From CAYJHC01 sp964370035 (GTDB taxonomy: Bacteria > Bacillota > Clostridia > Peptostreptococcales > Anaerovoracaceae), in contig CAYJGT010000005.1 in the NCBI GenBank assembly GCA_964370035.1, positions 1 through 39,036 on the forward strand: a stretch of DNA of 39,036 nucleotides. Direction: 5' to 3'. This document shows positions 16,330-23,479 of this stretch, in pieces. Every line of letters begins with the position of its first letter. Position 1 is the first letter of the stretch. The notes beneath the pieces are model-generated. The model was not told the origin of the DNA. It saw only the letters and a program-made list of their open reading frames with translations, and did no database searches. The position numbers and the translations under genes were made by a program.

Positions 16330-17232
16330 CTAAACTGAACTAAGAAGTTTCTTTCTGTCTTTCCAGTCTGGCATTATGTTAGATAGAATAGAATAAAAGG
16401 CTTTGGAATGGTTGGGCTCAACAAAGTGAGCTAACTCATGAGCAATAACATATTCAATGGCGGGGAGAGGCTTGGTCATAAGATTAGAATTTAGGGTTAT
16501 AGAATTTTTGGTATAAAAACATGTACCCCAACGACTTTTCATATTCCTTACACTCAAAACAGGAAAAGGAATATGATATTCTGAAAAAAGGGGATGGATA
16601 TTTTCTAGTAAGGTTATAAAGAATTCTTTGGAGGAGGCTTTAAGAAAAGCTGAAACCAAAGAATTCTTTTTTTTAGTATCATGGATATCTTTCAAATAAA
16701 TATGAAAAACGCCATCTTTAGGTCTTACATAAGCTTTATTAGATCGGTGCAAATGCACGATGTAGGGCAATCCTAAAAAATAAAAAGTATCCCCTTCAGA
16801 GAAAGTAGTTGTTCCATGAGAAACATTTGTAGCCTTGGAATATTTATCTAAAGCATTAATAACAAAAGTAGCCTTAGCAATCATAAAGCTGTCAATATAT
16901 TTTTCGGATATGTTTAAAGGGGCGGAAAGGATTACATGGCCAGAAGGCTTAACTCTCAAGTTAAGGTTCTTTACATTTTTTCGGATCAATGTATATGAAA
17001 TAGAAGTTCCTAAAATGACTTTCTGTGAAGAAATGCCTCCTTCAACCTTATTTTTTTGGGTCCTGTTAAAAATTTTCAAACCAATACTTGGAGAAATGCT
17101 AGTGCAATTTTGGTTGTAATTAGAAAAACTAGGTGGAAGGTTTAGAGCATAACAAGTATGCCTTAATTTCCGCGGCTCACTTTTCTTTGCGCATATGTAA
17201 TTAAAAAATAAATTAAATTTAATCTTAATCAA
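16330..17232 (-). CDS. YgjP-like zinc metallopeptidase (DUF45, M48-like)
   Basis: The family is a predicted zinc metalloprotease of the gluzincin/WLM type, and its substrate is unknown. The zinc motif is clear: H265, E266 and H269 in AHELAHFVEPNHSKAF, with a further His after it. The upstream block SVRNMKSRWGTCFYTKNSITLN is the family signature. The homologous part begins only near residue 72 (VILGTSISYTLIRKN). The 70 or so residues before that are Asn/Ser-rich, Cys-containing and not recognisably part of the family. The full 300 residues therefore exceed the usual length of about 230. A later non-ATG start is possible, but no good one is visible. It runs against replication and lies downstream of the rpsR terminator. 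Confidence 0.82.
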   Translation of the reverse strand: MIKIKFNLFFNYICAKKSEPRKLRHTCYALNLPPSFSNYNQNCTSISPSIGLKIFNRTQKNKVEGGISSQKVILGTSISYTLIRKNVKNLNLRVKPSGHVILSAPLNISEKYIDSFMIAKATFVINALDKYSKATNVSHGTTTFSEGDTFYFLGLPYIVHLHRSNKAYVRPKDGVFHIYLKDIHDTKKKNSLVSAFLKASSKEFFITLLENIHPLFSEYHIPFPVLSVRNMKSRWGTCFYTKNSITLNSNLMTKPLPAIEYVIAHELAHFVEPNHSKAFYSILSNIMPDWKDRKKLLSSV

Positions 17233-17250
17233 AGTGCTAACCCTCCTATT

Positions 17251-17285
17251 AAAAAAGACCTTATATATTCAGATATAAGGTCTTA
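17251..17285 (-). terminator. Rho-independent terminator after rpsR
   Basis: A perfect 12-bp stem (17255-17266 with 17273-17284) closes a six-base loop. Read on the minus strand it is followed directly by a T run (the A run at 17251-17256). It ends the rpsF-ssb-rpsR operon and separates it from the protease gene. Confidence 0.92.
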
Positions 17286-17289
17286 GTAA

Positions 17290-17526
17290 TTACTCTGCTA
17301 CATATGGAAGTAGTGCAATGATTCTAGCTCTTTTTACAGCAGTAGTTACTGCTCTTTGATGTTTTGCACAAGTTCCAGTGACTCTTCTTGGTAGAAGCTT
17401 ACCTCTTTCAGTAATATACTTCTTAAGAGTATCTGTATCTTTATAATCTATTGTTGTAGTTTTTTCGGCGCAAAACTGGCATACTTTTTTTCTTCTCATG
17501 CCGCCGCCTCTTCTTTTATCAAACAT
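17290..17526 (-). CDS. rpsR: 30S ribosomal protein S18
   Basis: The product is a 78-residue basic protein of the small-subunit platform that pairs with S6. Family patterns include RRKKVCQFCAEK, the IDYKDTDTLKKYITERGKL block, and GTCAKHQRAVTTAVKRARIIALLPY at the end. It is the last gene of rpsF-ssb-rpsR, starts 39 bases after ssb, and is closed by a strong terminator. The whole operon points towards the origin, so transcription meets the replication fork head-on. Confidence 0.98.
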   Translation of the reverse strand: MFDKRRGGGMRRKKVCQFCAEKTTTIDYKDTDTLKKYITERGKLLPRRVTGTCAKHQRAVTTAVKRARIIALLPYVAE

Positions 17527-17565
17527 GCTGTTCTCCTTTCATAAGAATCTTAATAATGTAATTGT

Positions 17566-18030
17566 TTAGAATGGGACACTACTGTCGTCGTCTTCGACAG
17601 CGTCGAAGCCCTGTGGTGCAGAACTAGCTGGGCTAGAATTGTTGCTTGAATAGTTGTTTTGAAAATTACTTGAGTTGTCAAAGTTATTAAACTGAGAACC
17701 TTGGTTAGGTTTATCTCCCCACTCAAGAAACTGTACTCTCTCAGCTACGACCTCTGTCGTATAAACCTTATTACCATCTTTATTAGTATAGCTTCCTGTT
17801 TGTATTCTGCCTTGAACTGCGGCAAGCCTGCCTTTTGACAAGTATTTTTCACAGTTTTCAGCCACCTTACCAAAGACTACAATGTTTGGAAAATCAGCTT
17901 GCTTTTCACCATTGTTACTTCTAACAGGTCGATCTATAGCTAAAGAAAATCTGGCAATCGCAAGGCCTTCGCCTGTTCTACGTAGTTCAGGATCTCTAGT
18001 TAACCTTCCGACTAAAACAACGTTATTCAT
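17566..18030 (-). CDS. ssb: Single-stranded DNA-binding protein
   Basis: SSB coats single-stranded DNA in replication, repair and recombination. It is 154 residues. The OB fold is at about 1-105 (MNNVVLVGRLTRDPELRRTG, FSLAIDRP, GRIQTGSYTNKDG). An Asn/Ser/Gln-rich disordered linker follows. The C-terminal acidic tip EDDDSSVPF recruits partner proteins, and its final Pro-Phe is preserved though the motif is slightly unusual compared with DDDIPF. It is placed between rpsF and rpsR as in most Bacillota. Confidence 0.97.
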   Translation of the reverse strand: MNNVVLVGRLTRDPELRRTGEGLAIARFSLAIDRPVRSNNGEKQADFPNIVVFGKVAENCEKYLSKGRLAAVQGRIQTGSYTNKDGNKVYTTEVVAERVQFLEWGDKPNQGSQFNNFDNSSNFQNNYSSNNSSPASSAPQGFDAVEDDDSSVPF

Positions 18031-18042
18031 GCCACTGCCTCC

Positions 18043-18330
18043 CTATTCTTCATCTTTGTTAATAATGATGTGTCTAACAACTTCATCCATGATTCTTAAT
18101 CTTCTATCTAATTCTTTTGGTAGCTCTGGGCTTGATTTGAATTCAACTAAAACGTAAAATCCTTCTTCTTTCTTTTGAATTGGATACGCAAGCTTCTTCA
18201 TTCCCCAAACATCTACCTTGTCAACGCTGCCATTGCTTGAAATGATTTCTTTAACCGTTTCAATTGTTGCTTCTCTCTTGGCTTCGTCTAACATTGAACT
18301 GATGATGAATGTTATTTCGTAGTTTGTCAT
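18043..18330 (-). CDS. rpsF: 30S ribosomal protein S6
   Basis: The product is the 95-residue S6 protein of the small-subunit platform, which forms a heterodimer with S18. The sequence starts MTNYEITFIISSMLDE and has the expected WGMKKLAYPIQKKEEGFYVLVEF core and the LDRRLRIMDEVVRHIII end. It is the first gene of the operon. The minus-strand leader contains two hairpins (18356-18401) and a sigma-A-like promoter at 18407-18435. Confidence 0.97.
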   Translation of the reverse strand: MTNYEITFIISSMLDEAKREATIETVKEIISSNGSVDKVDVWGMKKLAYPIQKKEEGFYVLVEFKSSPELPKELDRRLRIMDEVVRHIIINKDEE

Positions 18331-18355
18331 ATTTCACCTCCCTATGGACTAAATG

Positions 18356-18401
18356 GCGTTATCAGGATTGATAACGCAGAGAGCACTCAAAAAAGAGCGC
18401 T
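18356..18401 (-). promoter_or_regulatory. Two-hairpin leader of the rpsF mRNA
   Basis: In the rpsF 5' leader a perfect nine-pair stem (GCGTTATCA at 18356-18364 with 18369-18377, four-base loop) sits close to the ribosome site. A second seven-pair stem with one wobble (18382-18388 with 18395-18401) surrounds a six-base homopolymer loop. S6:S18-binding leaders controlling rpsF operons are known in bacteria. Whether this leader has the conserved features of that motif was not verified. Confidence 0.4.
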
Positions 18402-18406
18402 TAATT

Positions 18407-18435
18407 ATTATATGCAATTTCAAGGAGAAAATCAA
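18407..18435 (-). promoter_or_regulatory. rpsF operon promoter
   Basis: On the minus strand TTGATT (complement of 18430-18435) and a perfect TATAAT (complement of 18407-18412) are separated by 17 bp. It is back to back with the purB promoter. Confidence 0.65.
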
Positions 18436-18452
18436 GTGTTTTTAATAGGATT

Positions 18453-18481
18453 TTGCTAATTTTTTGATAATGTGTTATAAT
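18453..18481 (+). promoter_or_regulatory. purB promoter
   Basis: TTGCTA (18453-18458, four of six) and a perfect TATAAT (18476-18481) are separated by 17 bp. The purB leader would be only about 20 nt, leaving no room for a purine riboswitch. Confidence 0.65.
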
Positions 18482-18507
18482 ATTTGACGTAAGAAAAGGA
18501 GGAAGAA

Positions 18508-19932
18508 ATGGAAAAACAACTACATAGAAATTATTCAAGCCCATTTACGACCAAATATTCAAGTGATGCTATGAGATATATATTCTCAAGTGAAAAAAAA
18601 TATAGAATGTGGAGAAAATTGTGGATAGCGCTAGCTGAAGCTGAAAAGGATTTAGGCTTAGACATAACAAATGAACAAATCGCAGAAATGAAAGAAAATG
18701 CTGAAAACATAGATTATAAAATGGCGGAAGATTTTATGGCCCTATTAGAAGATGAAGTTGCAGCCCATGCAGCTACATATGTTAAGCAGTGTCCAAAATC
18801 AGCAGGGATAATAAACTTAGGAGGATCATCTGCATACATTTCAGACAATGCTGACTTAATAGCCTTTAACGACGCGATGGAATTGGTTAAGAAAAAATTA
18901 ATTAATATAATGAATGAACTGTATAATATTGCAGACAAATACAGAGATCTTCCGACTTTAGCATTTACACATATGCAGGCTACGGATCCTACTACAGTGG
19001 GAAAGAGAGCCTCTTTATGGTTACAAGACCTAGTGTTTGATTTAGAAACATTAGATTTCGTAAAAGGACATATAAAATTGTTAGGAGCAAAGGGTATCTC
19101 AGGGACACAAAAAAACTTTATAGACCTCTTTGAAGGCAACTTTAAGAAAGTAAGAAAGCTAGACTCATTGATCTGTAAAAAAATAGGGTTCAAAGGTTAT
19201 TATTACACAACCGGTCAATGTTATCCTAGAAAGTTAGATAGTCAAATATTAGATGCATTAAGTGGTATTGCTCAAAGTGCACATAAATTTTCAAATGACT
19301 TTAGACTACTGAACCATTTAGACGAGGTAGACGAGCCACAAGGGAAGATGCATGTAGGATTTACTACAGCATTTAAGCGAAATCCAATAAAGGTAGAGAG
19401 GATTGCTTCTTTATCTAAATATGTAATCACATCGTCAATGAACCCTGCGATGGTAGCGGCTACTCAATGGTTAGAAAAGTCTCAAGATGATTCGGCAAAT
19501 AGAAGGATAGTGATGGCTGAGGCATTTTTAGCGATAGATGGAATTCTAGACACTTACTTAGAGGTTATTACTAATATGACGGTTTACCCGAAAGTAATTG
19601 AAAAGAACCTAAGAGAAAAGTTGCCGTTAATGGCTTGTGACGTTATTCTTGATTGGGCGTTTACTTATGCTGAAAATAAAAAAGACCTATACGAAAGATT
19701 AATTGAGCATGCACAAGAGTCAATCAGAGCAAAAAAGGAAGAAGGCAAAATGTCAGACTTCTTAGAGAGAGTGGCTAACGATAAATCATTTGGAATGACT
19801 ATTGAACAATTAGAGAATCTACTTAAGCCGAATAAGTTTATCGGTTCAGCGCCTGAACAAACAGAGGAATTCCTTTTCGGTATAGTTGCTCCAATTCTAA
19901 GCGAAAACAAAAAATACTTATCTAGAATGTAA
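18508..19932 (+). CDS. purB: Adenylosuccinate lyase
   Basis: This fumarase-superfamily enzyme cleaves SAICAR and adenylosuccinate, both releasing fumarate, in purine synthesis. It is 474 residues, the normal length of the clostridial form. The substrate-binding segment AAHAATYVKQCP and the block GSSAYISDNADLI are visible. FTHMQATDPTTVGKRA carries the catalytic His region, and FTTAFKRNPIKVERI near 284-298 is the family signature loop. The ATG follows AAGGAGGAAGA. It stands apart from other pur genes. The alr gene follows 32 bases later, probably on the same transcript. Confidence 0.97.
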   Translation: MEKQLHRNYSSPFTTKYSSDAMRYIFSSEKKYRMWRKLWIALAEAEKDLGLDITNEQIAEMKENAENIDYKMAEDFMALLEDEVAAHAATYVKQCPKSAGIINLGGSSAYISDNADLIAFNDAMELVKKKLINIMNELYNIADKYRDLPTLAFTHMQATDPTTVGKRASLWLQDLVFDLETLDFVKGHIKLLGAKGISGTQKNFIDLFEGNFKKVRKLDSLICKKIGFKGYYYTTGQCYPRKLDSQILDALSGIAQSAHKFSNDFRLLNHLDEVDEPQGKMHVGFTTAFKRNPIKVERIASLSKYVITSSMNPAMVAATQWLEKSQDDSANRRIVMAEAFLAIDGILDTYLEVITNMTVYPKVIEKNLREKLPLMACDVILDWAFTYAENKKDLYERLIEHAQESIRAKKEEGKMSDFLERVANDKSFGMTIEQLENLLKPNKFIGSAPEQTEEFLFGIVAPILSENKKYLSRM

Positions 19933-19964
19933 TTGCTAGATAAAACAGGAGAAGATAAATTAAT

Positions 19965-21098
19965 ATGTATATGGATGGTAAACGAGCTGTTTGGGCAGAG
20001 ATTAGTAAAGAAAACTTAATACATAATATTAAGTCTGTTAAAAACAGAGCAAAAGATGTAAAAGAAATATATGGCATTATCAAAGCTGATGGATATGGCC
20101 ATGGCGCCGTGTTTATGGCAAAGACTTTGATGGAAGAAGGCATAAACTCTTTTGGAGTTGCAACATTAGACGAAGCCATAGCACTTCGAAAGGCCAATAT
20201 TACTGGAAGAATTATCGTGCTTGGAATTACACCATCTATGTATGCAAGAGTGCTTTCTGATTATAACCTTACGGCAGTAGTTTCTTCTCTAGAGAATGCT
20301 GAAGAGATATCTAGAATAGGAAAAGAAAAAAGAAAAAAAATGGATGTTTTCATTGCAATAGATACAGGGATGGGCAGAATTGGTTTTGGTACAGAAGACT
20401 TATCGCAACTGAGTGAAATCAAACAGATTGGGCAACTTCCAAATTTGAACATTTTAGGTTTGTTCACGCATTTTGCAACAGCAGATGCTGCAGATAAAAC
20501 CTTTGCAAAGAAGCAAGAAAGCACATTCCATTCCTTCTATAAATTCATAACAGGGGTGGGTATTTCACTTCCTATTAGAACTATGGCAAATAGTGCAGCA
20601 ATAATGGAAATGCCTTCTACTCACTTGGAAGCAATACGGCCAGGGATTGTGCTATATGGATGTTATCCATCGGATGAAGTAAATAGAGAAAAACTAGATA
20701 TAAAGCCTGTTATGTCAGTAAAAGCAAACATTGTTCATATTAAGAAAATTCCTATAGGTGCAACAGTTAGCTACGGACAGAAATTTGTCGCCGAAAGAGA
20801 AAGCATTATAGGGACTATAGCCCTTGGCTATGCAGATGGTTATCCAAGACCTTTTTCGGAAAAGGCTAGGGTCATAGTGAATGGAAAATTTGCTCCAATT
20901 GCAGGCAACATTTGTATGGACCAATGTATGATTGACTTAACTGATGTGCCAGGTACTGAAGTTGGGGATGAAGTAATAATTATGGGAACTGATGGCAGAC
21001 TAACCATTCTAGCTGATGATATTGGAAAGGCTACAGGAACAATTAACTATGAAATTGTGTGCGCTTTTGGACAAAGGTTACCAAAGATATATGTATAA
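19965..21098 (+). CDS. alr: Alanine racemase
   Basis: This PLP enzyme converts L- to D-alanine for peptidoglycan. It is 377 residues. The PLP-binding lysine is K40 in IIKADGYGHGA. The second catalytic base, tyrosine 270, is in TVSYGQKFVAE. The FTHFATAD and GNICMDQCMIDLT blocks are typical. Two in-frame ATGs lie close together (19965 and 19971). AGGAG lies 13 bases before the first, a slightly long spacing. It follows purB by 32 bases and precedes the lipoprotein gene by about 40. Confidence 0.96.
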   Translation: MYMDGKRAVWAEISKENLIHNIKSVKNRAKDVKEIYGIIKADGYGHGAVFMAKTLMEEGINSFGVATLDEAIALRKANITGRIIVLGITPSMYARVLSDYNLTAVVSSLENAEEISRIGKEKRKKMDVFIAIDTGMGRIGFGTEDLSQLSEIKQIGQLPNLNILGLFTHFATADAADKTFAKKQESTFHSFYKFITGVGISLPIRTMANSAAIMEMPSTHLEAIRPGIVLYGCYPSDEVNREKLDIKPVMSVKANIVHIKKIPIGATVSYGQKFVAERESIIGTIALGYADGYPRPFSEKARVIVNGKFAPIAGNICMDQCMIDLTDVPGTEVGDEVIIMGTDGRLTILADDIGKATGTINYEIVCAFGQRLPKIYV

Positions 21099-21140
21099 GA
21101 GATATGTATAAAGAACAGTATGACTTCGAAAGGGGATAAA

Positions 21141-21593
21141 ATGAAAAAATATTTTGTTTTGCTAGCAATCTTAGCGATGATGATGTCTTTTGTAGGGTGC
21201 TCAGCTCCAGAAGAAGAGACCGCAGAGGAAACAACAGTAATGTTCTCGATTGACTTTCCTGATAGTTCAAACAATGGGGATATAGAAGATGGAACAGTTA
21301 ATGTGAGTGAAACCGCAACCATAGCAGAAGCGCTTCAAAAATTCTTGGAACAAGAAGGCTTGGCAATTGCTATTGAAGATGGAGAGAGTCCATTTATTAT
21401 AGCTATTGGTGATACAGAAGGCGGTGCTACGACGGGATGGGTATATGAAGTTAATGGAGAAATGGTATATGATTCACCTTTTGACATAACTGTTACAGAA
21501 AACTATTCCTATGAATGGGAGTTTATCGACTTCGCTGAGGACGGAAATGATGACAGCGAAGATGAAGTGGAAGAAGGAGAACCTGTAGGTTAA
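21141..21593 (+). CDS. DUF4430 (transcobalamin C-terminal-like) lipoprotein
   Basis: This is a 150-residue predicted lipoprotein. The signal peptide MKKYFVLLAILAMMMSFVGC ends in the lipobox SFVGC, so the Cys at residue 20 should be lipidated and the protein held on the outer face of the membrane. A short acidic linker follows. The rest matches the DUF4430 pattern: a small beta-rich domain with GWVYEVNGEMVYDSPFDITV and a closing aromatic YSYEWEF strand. An acidic tail follows. The start at 21141 is chosen because AAAGGGGATAAA precedes it and the signal peptide begins there. The family is related to the C-terminal domain of cobalamin carriers, but its bacterial ligand is not established. Confidence 0.85.
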   Translation: MKKYFVLLAILAMMMSFVGCSAPEEETAEETTVMFSIDFPDSSNNGDIEDGTVNVSETATIAEALQKFLEQEGLAIAIEDGESPFIIAIGDTEGGATTGWVYEVNGEMVYDSPFDITVTENYSYEWEFIDFAEDGNDDSEDEVEEGEPVG

Positions 21594-21607
21594 AAATATG
21601 TAAAAGC

Positions 21608-21648
21608 AAAGGGCTCAAGCATAAAAAATATGTTTGGCCCTTTTTTTA
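21608..21648 (+). terminator. Rho-independent terminator after the DUF4430 gene
   Basis: A long stem pairs 21608-21614 with 21637-21643 and, past a bulged T at 21615, 21616-21623 with 21629-21636, around a five-A loop. A run of Ts to 21647 follows. It ends the purB-alr-lipoprotein unit. Confidence 0.92.
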
Positions 21649-21888
21649 TTATACAGGGCATTACTATTAATTGTTGTTGCGGTTTGTTTGATATAATTCA
21701 TGAAGAAGATGAAAATAAAGGAAAAAATAAGACAAAAATCCCATTAATTGTAAAATACATGTAAAAATTTGAGAAGAATTGGAAAAAAAGTGAATTTACT
21801 CAAAAAAATGAACAAAAATTATTCAAAAAATTAAAAAAAAGAGTATAATAAAGATGTATATGTGCGAAAAAAATTAAGGGGATGTTAA

Positions 21889-23397
21889 ATGAAAATAGAT
21901 GTTCTGGTAGCAGAAATTGGCTCAACTACAACAGTGGTAAATGCCTTTACAGGAATTAATACAGAAAGCCCAGTATTTTGGGGTCAAGGCCAAGGGCCAA
22001 CAACGGTACTAGAAGGAGATGTAAGAATAGGATTAAATGATGCTATTAAAGATCTCTGTAAAAATAAGAACATACCAGAAGACCAGTTCGAGTATGGAGA
22101 GATGTTGGCAACCTCATCAGCAGCAGGGGGTCTAAAAATGACTGTCCACGGCCTTGTTTATGATATGACCGCAAAAGCAGCAAAGGAAGCCGCCTTAGGA
22201 GCGGGCGGAATTATACATTATATTACCGCAGGAAAACTAAGAAGAACAGACTTAAAGAAAATCGAGGAAATCAAACCAAACCTAATATTGCTTGCAGGAG
22301 GGGTTGATTTCGGAGAGAGAGACACCGCTATATATAATGCAGAGCTATTAAAATCAATGAAAATAGAAACCCCTTTGATTTACGCAGGGAACATAGAAAA
22401 CCAAGAGGAAATAAAATTAATTTTCGAAGAGGCAGGAGTACAACTGTACATAGTAGAAAATGTATATCCTAAGATAGATGATTTGAATGTAGAGCCTTGT
22501 AGAAAAGTAATTCAAGATGCTTTTGAAGAACATATAATACATGCTCCAGGGATGGAACATGTAAGAGATATAGTTAGCGGCCCAATTGTTCCAACGCCTG
22601 GGGCAGTTATGGAGTGTGCTAAGCTTTTAAACGAATGTATAGGAAATATTATCGTACTAGATGTTGGAGGAGCAACCACAGATCTTCATTCTGTAACTGA
22701 TCCTTCAGATCAAGTGGCAAGATTATTAATTAGTCCAGAGCCAAAGGCGAAAAGAACTGTAGAGGGAGACCTAGGAGTATATATAAATAGAAAAAAGGTT
22801 ATTGAATCTATTGGAGAAGAAAACTTAAGGTCTGAAATGGATAAGCTAGGAATTGACTATGATAAGACACTAGAGAGTTATGTGGCAATTCCTAAAAATG
22901 AAGATGAAATAAAACTAGTAGAGAGGTTGACAAAAGAAGCTGTCTTAAGGGCAGTGGAAAGGCATGCTGGCACAATAAGATATGTGTACGGCCCTTCTGG
23001 GAGAATGACTTTGGCTGAGGGAAAAGACTTGACTCAAGTGAAGTATATTATCGGTACTGGGGGTGCATTAACAAGACTTCCTAATAGAATTGATATAATG
23101 AAAGAGGTAGGAAGAAATAATAATGGAGGACTAATGCTTTCTCCACCAGAAACAGCTAAAATTCTAGTTGACAATGACTATATTATGGCTTCGCTAGGTG
23201 TTCTTTCGAAAAGGTATAAAGAAGGAGCGATTAAGCTTTTAGAAAAGAGTTTAGACTTCAAATTTCCAGAACAGGAGTTAACAGAAAAAGATTTAGTAAG
23301 GGAAGAGTTGGAAGTTCTAAAGAAAGAGTTAGAGGAAAAAGAGGAAATAGCAAAAATCCATTTGGAAGAAGTAAAGAAGCAAGGATATAAAGTCTAA
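21889..23397 (+). CDS. glmL: GlmL/MutL-type actin-like ATPase of B12-dependent mutases
   Basis: The protein belongs to the ASKHA ATPase family encoded with glutamate mutase (glmS-glmL-glmE), where it is thought to act as a reactivating or accessory factor for the adenosylcobalamin enzyme. It is 502 residues. The phosphate-1 motif AEIGSTTT is at residues 8-15 and phosphate-2 LDVGGATTD near 257-265. The conserved EGDLGVY and GTGGALTRLP blocks follow. A C-terminal charged helix of about 40 residues probably forms a coiled coil. It follows GGGGATGTTAA. No mutase subunit gene is beside it, so it is an orphan here, and its partner may be encoded elsewhere. Confidence 0.9.
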   Translation: MKIDVLVAEIGSTTTVVNAFTGINTESPVFWGQGQGPTTVLEGDVRIGLNDAIKDLCKNKNIPEDQFEYGEMLATSSAAGGLKMTVHGLVYDMTAKAAKEAALGAGGIIHYITAGKLRRTDLKKIEEIKPNLILLAGGVDFGERDTAIYNAELLKSMKIETPLIYAGNIENQEEIKLIFEEAGVQLYIVENVYPKIDDLNVEPCRKVIQDAFEEHIIHAPGMEHVRDIVSGPIVPTPGAVMECAKLLNECIGNIIVLDVGGATTDLHSVTDPSDQVARLLISPEPKAKRTVEGDLGVYINRKKVIESIGEENLRSEMDKLGIDYDKTLESYVAIPKNEDEIKLVERLTKEAVLRAVERHAGTIRYVYGPSGRMTLAEGKDLTQVKYIIGTGGALTRLPNRIDIMKEVGRNNNGGLMLSPPETAKILVDNDYIMASLGVLSKRYKEGAIKLLEKSLDFKFPEQELTEKDLVREELEVLKKELEEKEEIAKIHLEEVKKQGYKV

Positions 23398-23479
23398 ATA
23401 AAGTTAACACAATAACTACAATAAAAACAAGAAGGTTTCACACGAAAAGTACAATGACTTTGATTAAAATATAGGTAAC

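Noticed and set aside
16810..16825. Third parS site
   Set aside because: TGTTCCATGAGAAACA has three mismatches to the parS palindrome and lies inside the protease gene.
18331..18507. Purine riboswitch before purB
   Set aside because: The predicted promoter leaves a leader of only about 20 nt.
18714..19193. Minus-strand 159-residue gene within purB
   Set aside because: It lies entirely inside the well-conserved purB and has no start signal.
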